The notes under the pieces were generated by a model. It saw only the letters and a list, made by a program, of their open reading frames with translations. It was not told the DNA's origin and did no database searches. A program made the position numbers and the translations under genes. DNA of 64,000 nucleotides. Source: Erythrobasidium yunnanense (taxonomy: Eukaryota; Basidiomycota; Cystobasidiomycetes; Erythrobasidiales; Erythrobasidiaceae). The DNA is taken from the NCBI GenBank assembly GCA_001600175.1, contig BCJC01000005.1:1778471-1842470 (forward strand), written 5' to 3'. Below are positions 1 through 10,306 of this stretch, piece after piece. The first letter of the stretch is position 1. Every line of letters starts with the position of its first letter.

Positions 1-1356
1 AGGTGTCGATGACTATACATACGAATCCATAGCGGGTCCAGGCTCGAGTTTCTCAGTACCAACGATGGAGGAGCTCGCTATGCAGCCTGCAAGTAGCAAT
101 ATCAGAGGTGGAGAGACACGAGCGCTTGAAGTCCTGGAAGAATGGATGACAGACCGAAAGCAGGAACTCATATATTTCGAGAAACCCAAGACGTCTCCGG
201 CCGCCTTCAAGCCTGCAGAGAGTGAGGATAAACCAATTTGAAGGCGTAAAGGAGATGCTGATCTCGTTTCTATCAGCTACGATCTTGTCTCCCCACCTCA
301 AGTTCGGCACGCTCAGCATACGAAAGTTCTTCTGGTCGATACAGGATATAATTTCAAAAGCACCAGATCACAGCAAGCCTCCAGTCTCTTTACTTGGACA
401 AATCACCTTCCGAGATTTCTTCCATTGCGCCCAATTTGGCACTCCCAATTTCCAGCGGATACGAGGCAATCCAATCTGCCGGTATATCGACTGGGATCTT
501 CAAAACCAGTATAACGAAGATGGGACAGAAGTAAGAGAGCTAGTCATCACGGAGGAGAACGAAGAAGCGAATGAGCGCTTCCTGGCATGGAAAGAAGGGA
601 GAACAGGCTATCCTTGGATAGATGCTCAGATGAGGAAGCTGAAGAGAGATGGGTGGATACATCATCTGGCAAGACATAGCGTAGCATGCTTCTTGACTAG
701 GCAGATGTATATCTCGTGGGAGAGAGGAGCCGAGATCTTCGACCATTGGCTGATAGACTGGGATCCGGCATCGTGAGTTAGGCGTCTCCGTCCTTAAATG
801 ACAGCAGACAGCAATGAGCTGACCAGGATGACAATCCAGGAACAGCGCAAACTGGATGTGGCTTTCTGCAAGTGCCTTCTTCCACCAGTATAGCAGGATA
901 TACTCGCCCATCAGCTTCGGCCAGAAGTCAGACAAGACTGGAGCCTTAATACGGGAGTATGTTCCAGAACGTGAGCTACCACATAATACCCCTCAAGTGC
1001 GAGGTATCTGACTCTGCTCTCTCTGAACAGTCAAAGACTATCCTGACAAGTACATATACTCACCATGGACTGCACCGTCAGCCGTGCAAGCGAAAGCAGG
1101 CTGTATTGTCGGAAAAGACTATCCTCATCCCATTATAGACGACAAGGAATCAAAAGCTCTAGGCATAGCGCGTATCAGGAGGGCATACGAAGCCCATATA
1201 TATGGAGATGATCCTCGAGTCTTCGATGGGACTGCTGCTGAATATGTGCAGAGCTTTGGAGAGATAGATGCAGGCAGCAGCCTCGGGAAGAGGAAGACCA
1301 AGGAGGAGGCTTCAGACGAGAAGAAGCACATCAAGCAGCAGAAGCTGAGCTTCTAG
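1..1356 (+). CDS. (6-4) DNA photolyase / animal-type cryptochrome, 3' part
   Basis: This is a flavoprotein that repairs UV (6-4) photoproducts with blue light, or a closely related cryptochrome. The window begins inside the gene. I read exons <1-221, 277-772, 840-970 and 1031-1356, giving 390 codons in frame plus a stop. Visible family signatures are EKPKTSP followed by TILSPHLKFG, the FAD-domain block GRTGYPWIDAQM, the HHLARH histidine motif typical of (6-4) enzymes, ANWMWLSASAFF, and CIVGKDYPHP near the end, which closely resembles plant and fungal (6-4) photolyases. The C-terminal tail is short and lysine-rich (EKKHIKQQKLSF) and could carry a nuclear signal. The N-terminal photolyase domain lies upstream of the window. 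A light-sensing rather than repair role cannot be excluded from sequence. Confidence 0.9.
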
Positions 1357-1857
1357 TCAACATCATGCGATTCGGCGTACTGGATGGCCAGATTTCAAGT
1401 ATCCTGTCTGCACGCTATATGCGACGCGCTGAAAGGACGCTAGAGCCAAGCGATGTTGTTGTCTCATGATCCGGAAGCCATGCAATGCCAGCTCACGTCC
1501 GAGCTGTGACGTCTCTTCAAATACGTAAATTCAATGCGGAACAGGTCCCCTGAACACCTCACGGGCCTGACGCTCTCCTCCCGACCGATACTTTCAAGGG
1601 CATTTTTCCAGCTACAGCACATCCACGTTCATTTCCACACTCATTTGACACGTACACACTACATACGTAAGTTGAGGGTGGTAGATGCTCTGTCTGCTTG
1701 CCCGCTGACGACAAATTATGGCCAGCCCCCAGCCTCCTTGATCGCCGAATTTACCACAGCGTCGCAGGGAAAGCACAAGAGACAAAGACCCTGCTTTCGT
1801 AGTTACCGTACCTACACCATCAAGATATACCTTCAAGATCCCTTCAAGACTTCGAAA
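1357..1857. other. Intergenic region before the expansin-like gene
   Basis: This 500-base stretch separates two same-strand genes and should hold the photolyase 3' end and the expansin-like promoter and leader. An open frame runs upstream of the chosen start at 1858, but its translation has no family character, and the signal peptide begins exactly at 1858. I see no clear TATA box. Confidence 0.5.
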
Positions 1858-3086
1858 ATGCGGACAGCAACAAACACAAAGAAGGCCTTCGTAGCTTTGG
1901 CGCTTGCAACTGCAACTGGACTCGCTGCAGCCAATGGACCTGACAGACTAGACAAGAGACAGCAATTCACTGGTAGGACTACAGTTTACATCGCAGGCAA
2001 GTCCTGGCTTTTCGGATCCCGACCCCTCTCGCCCTATGTTTGGCTGATCGAGGTTCGGTTTTCTGCAGAAACTGGAAATGAAGGAGCTTGCGGTGGGATG
2101 CTGTCTGTGAGTGGTGTTTATGATGTTACATGATGGATATTACGCTGACGTGCGATGCTAGAACGGCGGGATGACCGTGGCCCTCAACTCGAATCAATGG
2201 GACGGCGGATCACACTGTGGACAACAACTCACCATCAACTACCAAGGACGCAGTGTCACCGTCACTGTTAGAGATCAGTGTCCCGGATGCGTACGTTTTG
2301 ATCTCACTCTGCGCATTTGCGAACAACCGCTGAGACCAGCTTTGACAGCCATGGGGGTCCCTCGATCTTACACCTGGCGCATGGAGCGCAGTGACTGGTG
2401 GTGCTGCATGGGGAGAAGCGTATACCAGCTGGTCATGGGGCTCAGGCAATGGCGGTGGAAACAATGGCGGCGGCAACAACAACCAGCACACGACCTCGAC
2501 TACGCCCAAATGGACGCCGCCCGCAACAAGCACCACGCCCAAATGGACTCCACCTGCAACTCAGGAAAAGCCCTCAACTACATGGACACCGCCTTCGAGC
2601 AGCCGTACTTCAACGACCCCTTCTTCGACATGGACTCCGCCTACAACCTCCTCAAGCTCAACATCCTCTTCCAGCAGCTCTTCAAGCAGCAGCAGCAGCT
2701 CTATCAGCAGTTCTGCCGCCATGAATGCTACATCGTGTGTCCCCACCTCTCGACTGATCGATTTGCGAACAGATACTAATAGACCTTGCCTCACAGAAGC
2801 GCTGGCAACACTACCGCACTCTCCACTGCACTTGGCGATCTCGTTACTACTACCCTGTCCTTCGACAACGGAACGCATACTACAGCTACTCTGGCCATCG
2901 AGTCTGGCGTAACGAGCACTCTTACTGCACCAATTACCGGCTCTACCGCCCATGGTGCTCTCGGACAAGTCAACCAAGTCGTACTGCAGATGGTGAGTGT
3001 CTTTAAACAAGTTCTAGGAGCCAAGCTTACGAATTATGCGATGCCAGGCCAACATCATCGTTAATGCTGTAGAGGCCGATCAGTAA
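1858..3086 (+). CDS. Secreted expansin-like (double-psi beta-barrel) protein with Ser/Thr-rich stalk
   Basis: Exons 1858-1996, 2069-2106, 2162-2290, 2349-2734, 2797-2992 and 3048-3086 encode 308 residues. The protein starts with a signal peptide (residues 1-25), followed by a KEX2-type site (LDKRQ). A compact RlpA/expansin-like double-psi beta-barrel follows: GACGG, VALNSNQW, HCGQQLTINY, VRDQCPGC and SLDLTPGAW are the expected family blocks. Next come a Gly/Asn-rich spacer, four copies of a Thr/Lys-Trp-Thr-Pro-Pro motif, and a long serine run, which look like an O-glycosylated stalk. The last 80 residues are unfamiliar. Family members are thought to loosen or bind cell-wall polysaccharide without hydrolysis. 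The first intron uses a GC donor (G|GCAAGT). The catalytic-type expansin domain 2 is absent, as is usual for small fungal members. Confidence 0.8.
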
Positions 3087-3651
3087 AGCCGCTCGTTGCT
3101 CGGTGCACACGATGCCATTCATCAACCTCCATTGAAGCCGTTTTGCAGAAGTATAATACCCTCACTTCGCAATCCTCTTCTCGCGATATCCTTCGCATCT
3201 TTTTCGCACTCTGTTACCCTCCATGTCGTTACTCCTTCTCAATTATCTGTGACCTCCTTCTCTCTTCTCTTCGTTCGCTTTCGCACCACCCAAAAGGACG
3301 GTTTCTCTGTTGCTTTGTATTTCTAGTTGGAAGTGTTTAAGAGACAAGCCTAGCTGCCTCTCTACGCGAGTTCCAGTATATTCTGTATACTAGTTATCCT
3401 CTTCCATATACAAGAGTCATTATCTTTCCTTCCTTCAAGTCTTCTCACCCAAGTGCCATACCCGGCTTTACAGTTGCGACCTTGCCCTGCGATCTCATAC
3501 CGCTAGCTTGGTGCCGAAACGTACGAAAACATGCCAAAACACTGCTGAGACGGTGCTTCAAGACCCTTGACATCGTACGAAACAACACCATTCTGGCTCT
3601 GGTACATAATCTGGCTGTCTGGCGTGCTTGAGCGCGGAACTTCGGTCCAAA
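3087..3651. other. Intergenic region before the F-BAR/RhoGAP gene
   Basis: About 565 bases hold no convincing gene. The stretch is rich in pyrimidine runs (about 3170-3300), a common feature of fungal promoters and leaders. A TTG-initiated extension of the downstream frame exists from 3628, but the first ATG at 3652 is a better start (context CCAAAATGG). Confidence 0.5.
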
Positions 3652-6079
3652 ATGGACGACATGAGCGGCCATAACGCTGCTGCTGGCGGTCTACCTGCAT
3701 CGACGAGCAGCTTCTCGTTGAATAGCATCAGCGCAAATGCTCGATCTGGCGCGAATCTGCTACCAAAAAAACAATCACCGCAACATCAGGTCACATCTGG
3801 CTTGACCTCGCCGAGTGGACAGCAGCAGCTGCAGCCACCGCAAGTCGTACCTACTGGTTTCGAAGAAGGCGTCCTGCGAAGCCTATGCGACCTTGACTGG
3901 TATGTCCTGATGCCTTGCTGACCTGGCGCGGCATCAGCAACAAGAGCCTCGAATGTTGACCAGGTCTTCATGCACAGTGGCCTACCTCTCATGATGGACA
4001 GGATCAAGCAGTCGATGGCTTCCTGTCGCGTAAGAATGGCCGCTTCACTGACCGCGGATCCTGCTGACCTCGGACAACTGCAGGAAACGAGCCTCTTCCT
4101 CAAGAAGCGCGCGCAGATCGAAGAAGACTACGGACGTGCATTACAGAAGCTCAGCCGCGAAAGAAGCGAAGGATATGCCTTTAGCGATGGGAAAGCAGGA
4201 TCGTTCGTTACGGCCTTCACGACGCTACTCAAGACACACGACATACTGGCAGACAATCGGATAAAGATGGCTACTCAGCTTACGGAGATGTCAGAACAGT
4301 TGATAGAGATGGCAAGAGAGGTGGAAAGGTCACGAAAGTCGGCGAAAGATCTGGGATCAAGGCTGGAGCGAAATCTTACAGATAGCGAAGTGTCAACGGA
4401 GAAAGCACGCGGCAGATTCGATGTATCTGTTGAAGATCTGGAGAAGATCCTTCTCAGCAAAGCAGGAGAAAATGCTAGAGACACGAACAATTTCCCATCA
4501 ATGGGTACGGACTCGCATGGACTCGGCGCGGCGGGAGCAGGCAAGAAGACATTCGGGAAAGCTATGAGTAAGCTCAAAGGAGGTCCGAAGAACCCTGCTC
4601 AGATGCAGAGGATGGAGGAAGAGGCAAGAGCAAAGATGAATAGCATGTCGGATGCATATAGGCAACAAGTACTGGCTACGCAGACTGTGCGGCAGGAGTA
4701 TTTCAATCTACAAATGCCGCGTATGCTCAAGGTGCGCCGATCTCATCCATCCATGTAGACTGATTCGGAAAGCTGATTCGGCTTTGATCGAATCCAGTCC
4801 CTCAAGGAAACGCTGGACGAGATAGATCTGGGCACTCAGTTCCATCTATCACGCTACGCCTTCCTTTTCGAAAACATGCTTCTGAACGATGGCCTGACAG
4901 TCTCACCACCCAATATCAACAATATCCTAGAAGAAGGACCTGGCTTGAAAGCGATAGCAGAAAGTATAGACAATAGAGACGACTTCAAGAACTTTATGCA
5001 GAACTATGCAGTCACTTTCGCGGCTAGCGGACAGAAAGTACTCCGGCGAGAAGGACCGCCGGAAGAAGGATTTGTTCGCGTACGTGTCTTCGTCTCTAAT
5101 ACGCCTGAGCGCTAAGCTAACTTTTCCAAATCGCGTGTAGATGCCGCGGACGCCCAATGTACTTTCACCTACAAATGGCAGTAGCGCTCTTCCCTCTTCT
5201 TCCACCTCAATCACGACCGCCCAATCCACCTCAACTACTTCACCGTATAGCAATCAATCGTCCTCCCTCCCTTCATCTATACAAAGCACACTTCCATTGA
5301 ACGCACCACCTCCCATGTACTTCGGGGTTGATCTAAACTATCAGATGACACGAGACTCTGTCGATGTCCCGAAAGTGCTCGAGAAATGCATAGAGGTTAT
5401 AGATACGTATGGACTAGATATCACTGGCATATACCGTCTTTCAGGAACGACAAGCAGGATACAGCGGTTAAAAGCCAAGATGGAGAAAGGCTTGTCTCGT
5501 CTGTTATCGCTCAGGGTTGACCCGTAGCTGATCTTTGATACTGCAGACATCGACTCTGTAGATCTTCATTCAGACGAGAATCTGACCGATATAAACGATA
5601 TATCTGGCATACTCAAGCTCTTCTTCCGCGAGTTGCCGGAACCTCTGCTCACGCATGAGCTGTATCACGGCTTTATAGAAGCTGCCAGTGCGTATCGCTG
5701 CTATAAGCAAAGCTGGAGATTCCAGCTGATCATAATCGTAGAAATCGAAAACGCTCGCTTGCGGCATATCCGGTTACACGAGCGTATCAACGAGTTGCCA
5801 GATCCGAACTATGCAACATGCAAAGCGTTACTGGGCCATCTTGACCGAGTGTGCAAGCACGAATCGACGAACAGCATGTCAATATCGAATCTGGCGATTG
5901 TATTCGGTCCAACGTTGATAGGTCCGCCGCCTGAAGATGCAAATCTCGTACTACAAGATATGCAATGGCAATGTAAAGCCGTCGAAACGATATTGGAGCA
6001 CTATGCGGAGATTTTCGTAGACGCGGAAGATGAGAATGGCCCGGATTCGGGCGCGCCAAGAGCAGCGGACGGAGCATGA
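3652..6079 (+). CDS. F-BAR and RhoGAP domain protein (Rgd1-like)
   Basis: This is a Rho-family GTPase-activating protein that binds membranes through an F-BAR (FCH) domain and probably acts in polarised growth and actin control. Exons 3652-3899, 3978-4731, 4798-5079, 5141-5498, 5547-5687 and 5742-6079 give 706 codons. A Ser/Gln-rich N-terminus leads into the FCH block (LCDLDCGLPLMMDRIKQS, then ETSLFLKKRAQIEEDYG) and a long helical region. A Ser/Thr-rich linker (around residues 435-480) precedes the RhoGAP domain, which has the arginine finger in GIYRLSGT, KLFFRELPEPLL, and NLAIVFGPTL. The fourth intron donor (C|GTCTGT) is weak, so the joint near residue 547 is the least certain. Domain order matches Rgd1 of yeasts. 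Confidence 0.88.
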
Positions 6080-6424
6080 AGAGATTCCATGACGGCAGTG
6101 TATGTCTATACTTTGAAGATCCCATGTTGATGTCACAATAGCTTTCTTAGGTCTCGTTTTTAACCTTTAATAATTTCTTCAGTTCAGCAACTCTGTAAAG
6201 CATCTTACAATACAGTGAAAGCATATCCTTCGAATGAGCAAATGTTTATGATGATTATGCACTGAACAACATGCAGGAAAGCAGTGTGAGTGAAATGACA
6301 ACAGGACGTCTATGCGTGAAAAGCACTGCAGATTGAGTATGCAGAAGATATGCATGGTGATATACGGATCTACTGATAAGAGTATGTGATGAGTAATGAA
6401 GAACGCGTGTAGGGAAACAGATCC
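6080..6424. other. Convergent 3' intergenic region
   Basis: This 345-base stretch lies between the stop codons of two convergent genes (RhoGAP and PIF1) and should contain both 3' UTRs. I see an AT-rich segment after 6140 but no coding signal or RNA gene. Confidence 0.5.
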
Positions 6425-9332
6425 TTAGGTGTCGAGAGTAGTGAGCGTCTTCGTCCAGGTGACGACCTGCATATGCCGGATCAGCGAATGAGTGGCCAGA
6501 TTGGGATCTCATGGAGAACGTACCTTTGGATGTGCCATGACCTTGGTCGGGTCGAAGTTGAGTACTTGTAGACCATCTAGGGAGGTAGCTCGGGATCTAG
6601 CATACCGGAGAAGGCTATGAGCATGACTGCTTCAAACGAGCTACGGAAGAGGGAATACGCACAGAGCCACATATGCTTGACCTTTCTCGAAGATCTTGCC
6701 GAGGTCGCATTTGACGCGTTCCAGAGTCTGGCCTTGAGATTTATGGATGGACATGGCCCACGCGCATATCATGGGGAACTGTAATATCATTTGAGAGTCA
6801 GAGTCAGCAGCAATTACACAAGAAACGAAGGGAGGCGGCCCACCTGCTTGCGCCTCGCTTTGACTTTGTCTCCAATATCATCGACCTTGAACTCGTCTCT
6901 TGACATTCTCATCCTCATCCTCGATCCATCCGGCATCTTCCACTCGACAACAGGTGCTTTCTCCACCATAGCTGGGTTCTTCGCTTTCTTGACAGCGTCC
7001 CCATCCTTGCCTGCATCTTTCTCTTTCTTCATCGCCAGAGCACGCAGTTTCTCTGCATCTTGTCCGAAGAGACTAGTATTTCCTTCAACATCATCGTCTT
7101 CTTCCAAAGTCTCTTCGAGCGATTTGAACGCTACGACTTTGCCCACTGAGCCATTCACGAGCCCGTTCTCCATGTTTTTCAACAGCATCACTTGAGCATT
7201 TAGTTTTAGGACGAGCTGCTTGGGTGCCATTACGTTTTCGAGCGTCTTTTGTAGACGGTCAGGGGCTTCTTCACCGTCGTCCATCGCGAAGAAATGGTGT
7301 TCTTCGCCTGGGAGAGCAGCCAAGCGTGCGCGGTTCGCATCGTCTACTTGCTGGCGGAGCGGGAAGCTGTTCGATACTCATCGCATCGGTATGGGACTCC
7401 AGCGGGATTTGGTATGTACTCACAGCTCGGTAGGCTCAATGCCATCATTGTATTGGGGTTGTCGCTTTAGCTTCCTGAATTTGCCGATAGACGCGTCCGA
7501 CAGGCGTCCGAATCGCATCTCATTGAGCATATCAATGAATTCTGCGCGCCGCAACCATCTCAGCTTCCTCTTCCCTTCCTTCTCAGTATGCACTCACCGG
7601 TATCCCTCTGTCTAAACACCTTAGTCAGGTTGACAGTCATATCAATACAGTTCTCCCAACTCTTCGCTTCGAATGCGAATCGGGGTACACTGCCTTTCGT
7701 GACAGGCGGGAGTTGGAAGAAATCGCCTGTCATGATGAGCTGTATACCGCCGAAAGGCTTGTCGGGCTTGCGCCTGAAACGTGTAGCGATGTGAGCGAGC
7801 TTGTCGAAGAGGTCGCCGTCCAGCATGGAGACTGTCGATATCCACCTCGGTCAGCAAAGCAAGAACACAATTCAAGAAGGGTACGTAAGACGCACCCTCA
7901 TCGATGATCAGCACTTCAGTCCTCAACCACCTCCCCGGCGCCTTCCTATTTTTCTTTACGAAGTCCACTAGGTGCTCAGCCGTTCCTTGGCCCAGTCCTA
8001 TACCAGCGAATGAATGAATAGTCGTCCCTCCAATATTGGCAGCTGCCATTCCCGTAGAAGCAGTGATAGCGACTCTATCTGCGCCCCGAGAGGCGTATTT
8101 TTTTCGCAGGGACTTGATGATTTCACGTAGGAGGATGGATTTACCGGTTCCTAGAAAACCGAAGACTTTCGTTAGTAGAAGGGAATGCTGGGAAAGAGGA
8201 AAGAAGGAAAGCGCACCTGCTGATCCTGTAAAGAAGACATTCTTCCCGCCCTCTACTACGGTCTTGAGCACTTTCTGCTGTTCCGGCGATAGTACAATCT
8301 GTTGTTGTACATTGAGTGTCCCAATATTGACTTTGCCCTTCCCTTTACTTGAACTCGCTACACTACTTGAACTTGTGCTTTTACTGATTGTCGTCTTTGC
8401 GGATTTGGAGCTCGTAGTGGATGCGAGGTCCCATGGCGCGCTCCGCTTACTGCTGCTCGACGAAGACTTGGTGGATGATGTGGACGTATCTGCATCTGCA
8501 CTCGTTTCGCGCTTTACAAATTGGCTGAGCGTATGCTGGCTCTTATCGATCTTCTTGGAGAAAGGCGCTTTTAGAATCGCAGATGGTAGGTTCTTGTGCT
8601 GATGTTCTGCTTCTTGGTCTGCCATGTGCGCCTCGTATGCATGTTGGTCCAGCGCGCTCACTCCTGTCAAGGAAGCAGGCAGGATGTTCGTAGGTGCTTT
8701 GGGTAAGCTGGGCATATTGAAGCCGCTCTGCCATTGCGAGGCCATAGGTAATGAAGAAGTACTTTTGGCATTGTTGTTGTAGTTTGCAATAGCAGCGGAT
8801 GCCGTCTGGTGTGTTTTCGAAAGGGGAGCAGGAGCGCGAGGCGGTGATTGAGGAGTGCTGGACTTCACTGTAGACGAGCCAGATAGAAGGAGAGAGGATG
8901 CGGATGTTAATGTGCTGCTCTTGCTCAGCTTGCTAGGGATGCGAGCTCCATTTGCGCTGTTTCCGACGCCTGCGCCTGCTTTGGGAGGAGTAGGGATGGT
9001 CGATACGCTCGCTCCTGATGTAGATGCGTCCGTGAGCTCAATATCGTCGCCCCACGAATCATCATCTTCAAAGTCGATGTCTGCCCATCCATCCATCCAT
9101 CATCAGCAAAAGACCCTCTGCGGGTTCGCACCAAAAAGTACTCGCCATAAGCCGACGCGGGCAACGAGACGGCTTTGTTATTCTTGTGTTTCTTGCTCAT
9201 TGTGTTGTGCATAATGTCGTTGTTACTGCTAGCAGTTGTAGGTATGACGGGCGTGTTTGAGGAGAATGTGCGCTTCAATGTTTTGATGGGCCCTCCTGTG
9301 CCAGACTTGGACGTCGTCGCACCAGTTTGCAT
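6425..9332 (-). CDS. PIF1: PIF1 5'-3' DNA helicase
   Basis: PIF1 unwinds DNA 5' to 3', resolving G-quadruplexes and limiting telomerase in nucleus and mitochondria. The start at 9332 gives a Thr/Ser-rich N-terminus, then an acidic patch ([16 protein letters not shown]). Walker A spans an intron (FTGSAG|TGKS). Further motifs are [19 protein letters not shown] (Walker B, also split by an intron), [11 protein letters not shown], and FRQRD. A long charged insertion separates [10 protein letters not shown] from the final helicase motif [17 protein letters not shown] and [15 protein letters not shown]. The last exon after KVMAHPK ends at 6425. The first intron appears to use a GC donor after TCGGCTTATG; the first exon is the least certain part. 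The two-RecA-fold core is complete, so I expect a functional helicase. Confidence 0.88.
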
Positions 9333-9558
9333 GGTGTCTGAATCTACTCGACTTGTTCAAACCACCTTAAAACGTCTGATTGCAGATTGATCTGATTGAA
9401 GCAGAGCCAACCTGCGTTTGCTTTCATTCCAGTCTACTCGAGCTCAGAGGTGATCGAGATATCAACGCGTCGAAAATGACATTGATTGAAAAAGGGCAGC
9501 CACAACAAAACGCTTCAGATACATATCCTTTGTACAACAATACGATCATCTAATGATG

Positions 9559-9950
9559 CTACCTTCTCTTTTCTGCGACCATGTCCATGTTTCCCTGACC
9601 GTAGCTGTATGGAGGTGGAGCCCGTACATTGTTGGCTGATTCCACGATGATGATATGAGATGATGATGATGGAGATGATGGAGATGATGGAGATGATGGA
9701 GATGATGGAGATGATTGGATGTGGTCGACTGCCTCGAGCTCTTCGGCTTCCGCACGTTGAGCTCTAGCTGCCTGCTTTTTCCTGCGTACGACGAAAGAAT
9801 CAGCATATTAATCTGATAGAAGCTAAATGCTCATGCTCACTTGTATCTTTTGGTGATCTGCTTGTCTACTTGGTACTTGGCTTCCTGCCCTGCGATGCTG
9901 GCAACTTTGAGAGGTAGAGTAGCGATGCAAAAGACGAGCCCGATGACCAT
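9559..9950 (-). CDS. Small protein with Ser-Ser-Pro tandem repeat
   Basis: Two exons (9950-9841 and 9781-9559) encode 110 residues. The N-terminus is hydrophobic (MVIGLVFCIATLPLKVASIAG), then a strongly charged helical stretch rich in Lys, Gln, Ala and Glu follows, then five SSP repeats and a Pro/Tyr-containing tail. The layout, a short hydrophobic start followed by a basic helix, resembles small uncharacterised fungal proteins that are anchored or targeted by the N-terminus. I do not recognise a named family. The repeat comes from a 12-base GATGATGGAGAT-type array (see the repeat entry). A TATA-like element sits about 60 bases upstream, which supports the start at 9950. Confidence 0.65.
9661..9715. 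repeat. Short tandem repeat (GATGATGGA units) in coding sequence
   Basis: A 9-base unit is repeated about five times with flanking GAT triplets. It lies in frame and encodes the Ser-Ser-Pro repeat of the small protein on the minus strand. Such arrays change length by slippage, so repeat number may differ between strains. Confidence 0.85.
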
Positions 9951-10306
9951 GGTGAATTGTGAATTGGTTATTGTGTTGATGAAAGCAAGAGATATGCGCT
10001 TTCTGCTGCCACTTTATATATCGTAGATGCACGCCGAGCAGAACCGAGCAGAGCCGCCAGACCTGCTGTGCAGCGATGGGAAGCGAGCCCGGCAGGATAG
10101 ACCGCCGGAATAAGTTACAACATAGTCATTAACAACCACTGTGCAGATGCATGCCAGTCTCGACGTTATAATACTTGTAGTCGCAGCCTGTGCCTGAGAT
10201 GTCACATTCACGTGCACCTGGTCAACGGCCGTGGACTTCCTAAACGACTCTTGGCTTGACAGCTTTCTCTGCTTCTGCCAACTCGACGTAAACCCAATTC
10301 GCAATC
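9951..10306. other. Divergent promoter region (SSP-repeat gene / kynureninase)
   Basis: This 356-base stretch separates two divergent start codons. Apart from the minus-strand TATA element near 10010, I see no clear binding-site repeat or RNA gene. Confidence 0.5.
10008..10018 (-). promoter_or_regulatory. TATA-like element upstream of the small SSP-repeat protein
   Basis: The minus strand reads TATATAAAG about 60 bases upstream of the ATG at 9950, a normal distance for a fungal TATA box. It is the clearest TATA match in this part of the window. Confidence 0.5.

Noticed and set aside
2398-2724. Alternative-frame proteins over the Ser-rich stalk of the expansin-like gene
   Set aside because: They are by-products of repetitive AGC/ACC codons; the stalk frame continues from the barrel domain by clean splicing.
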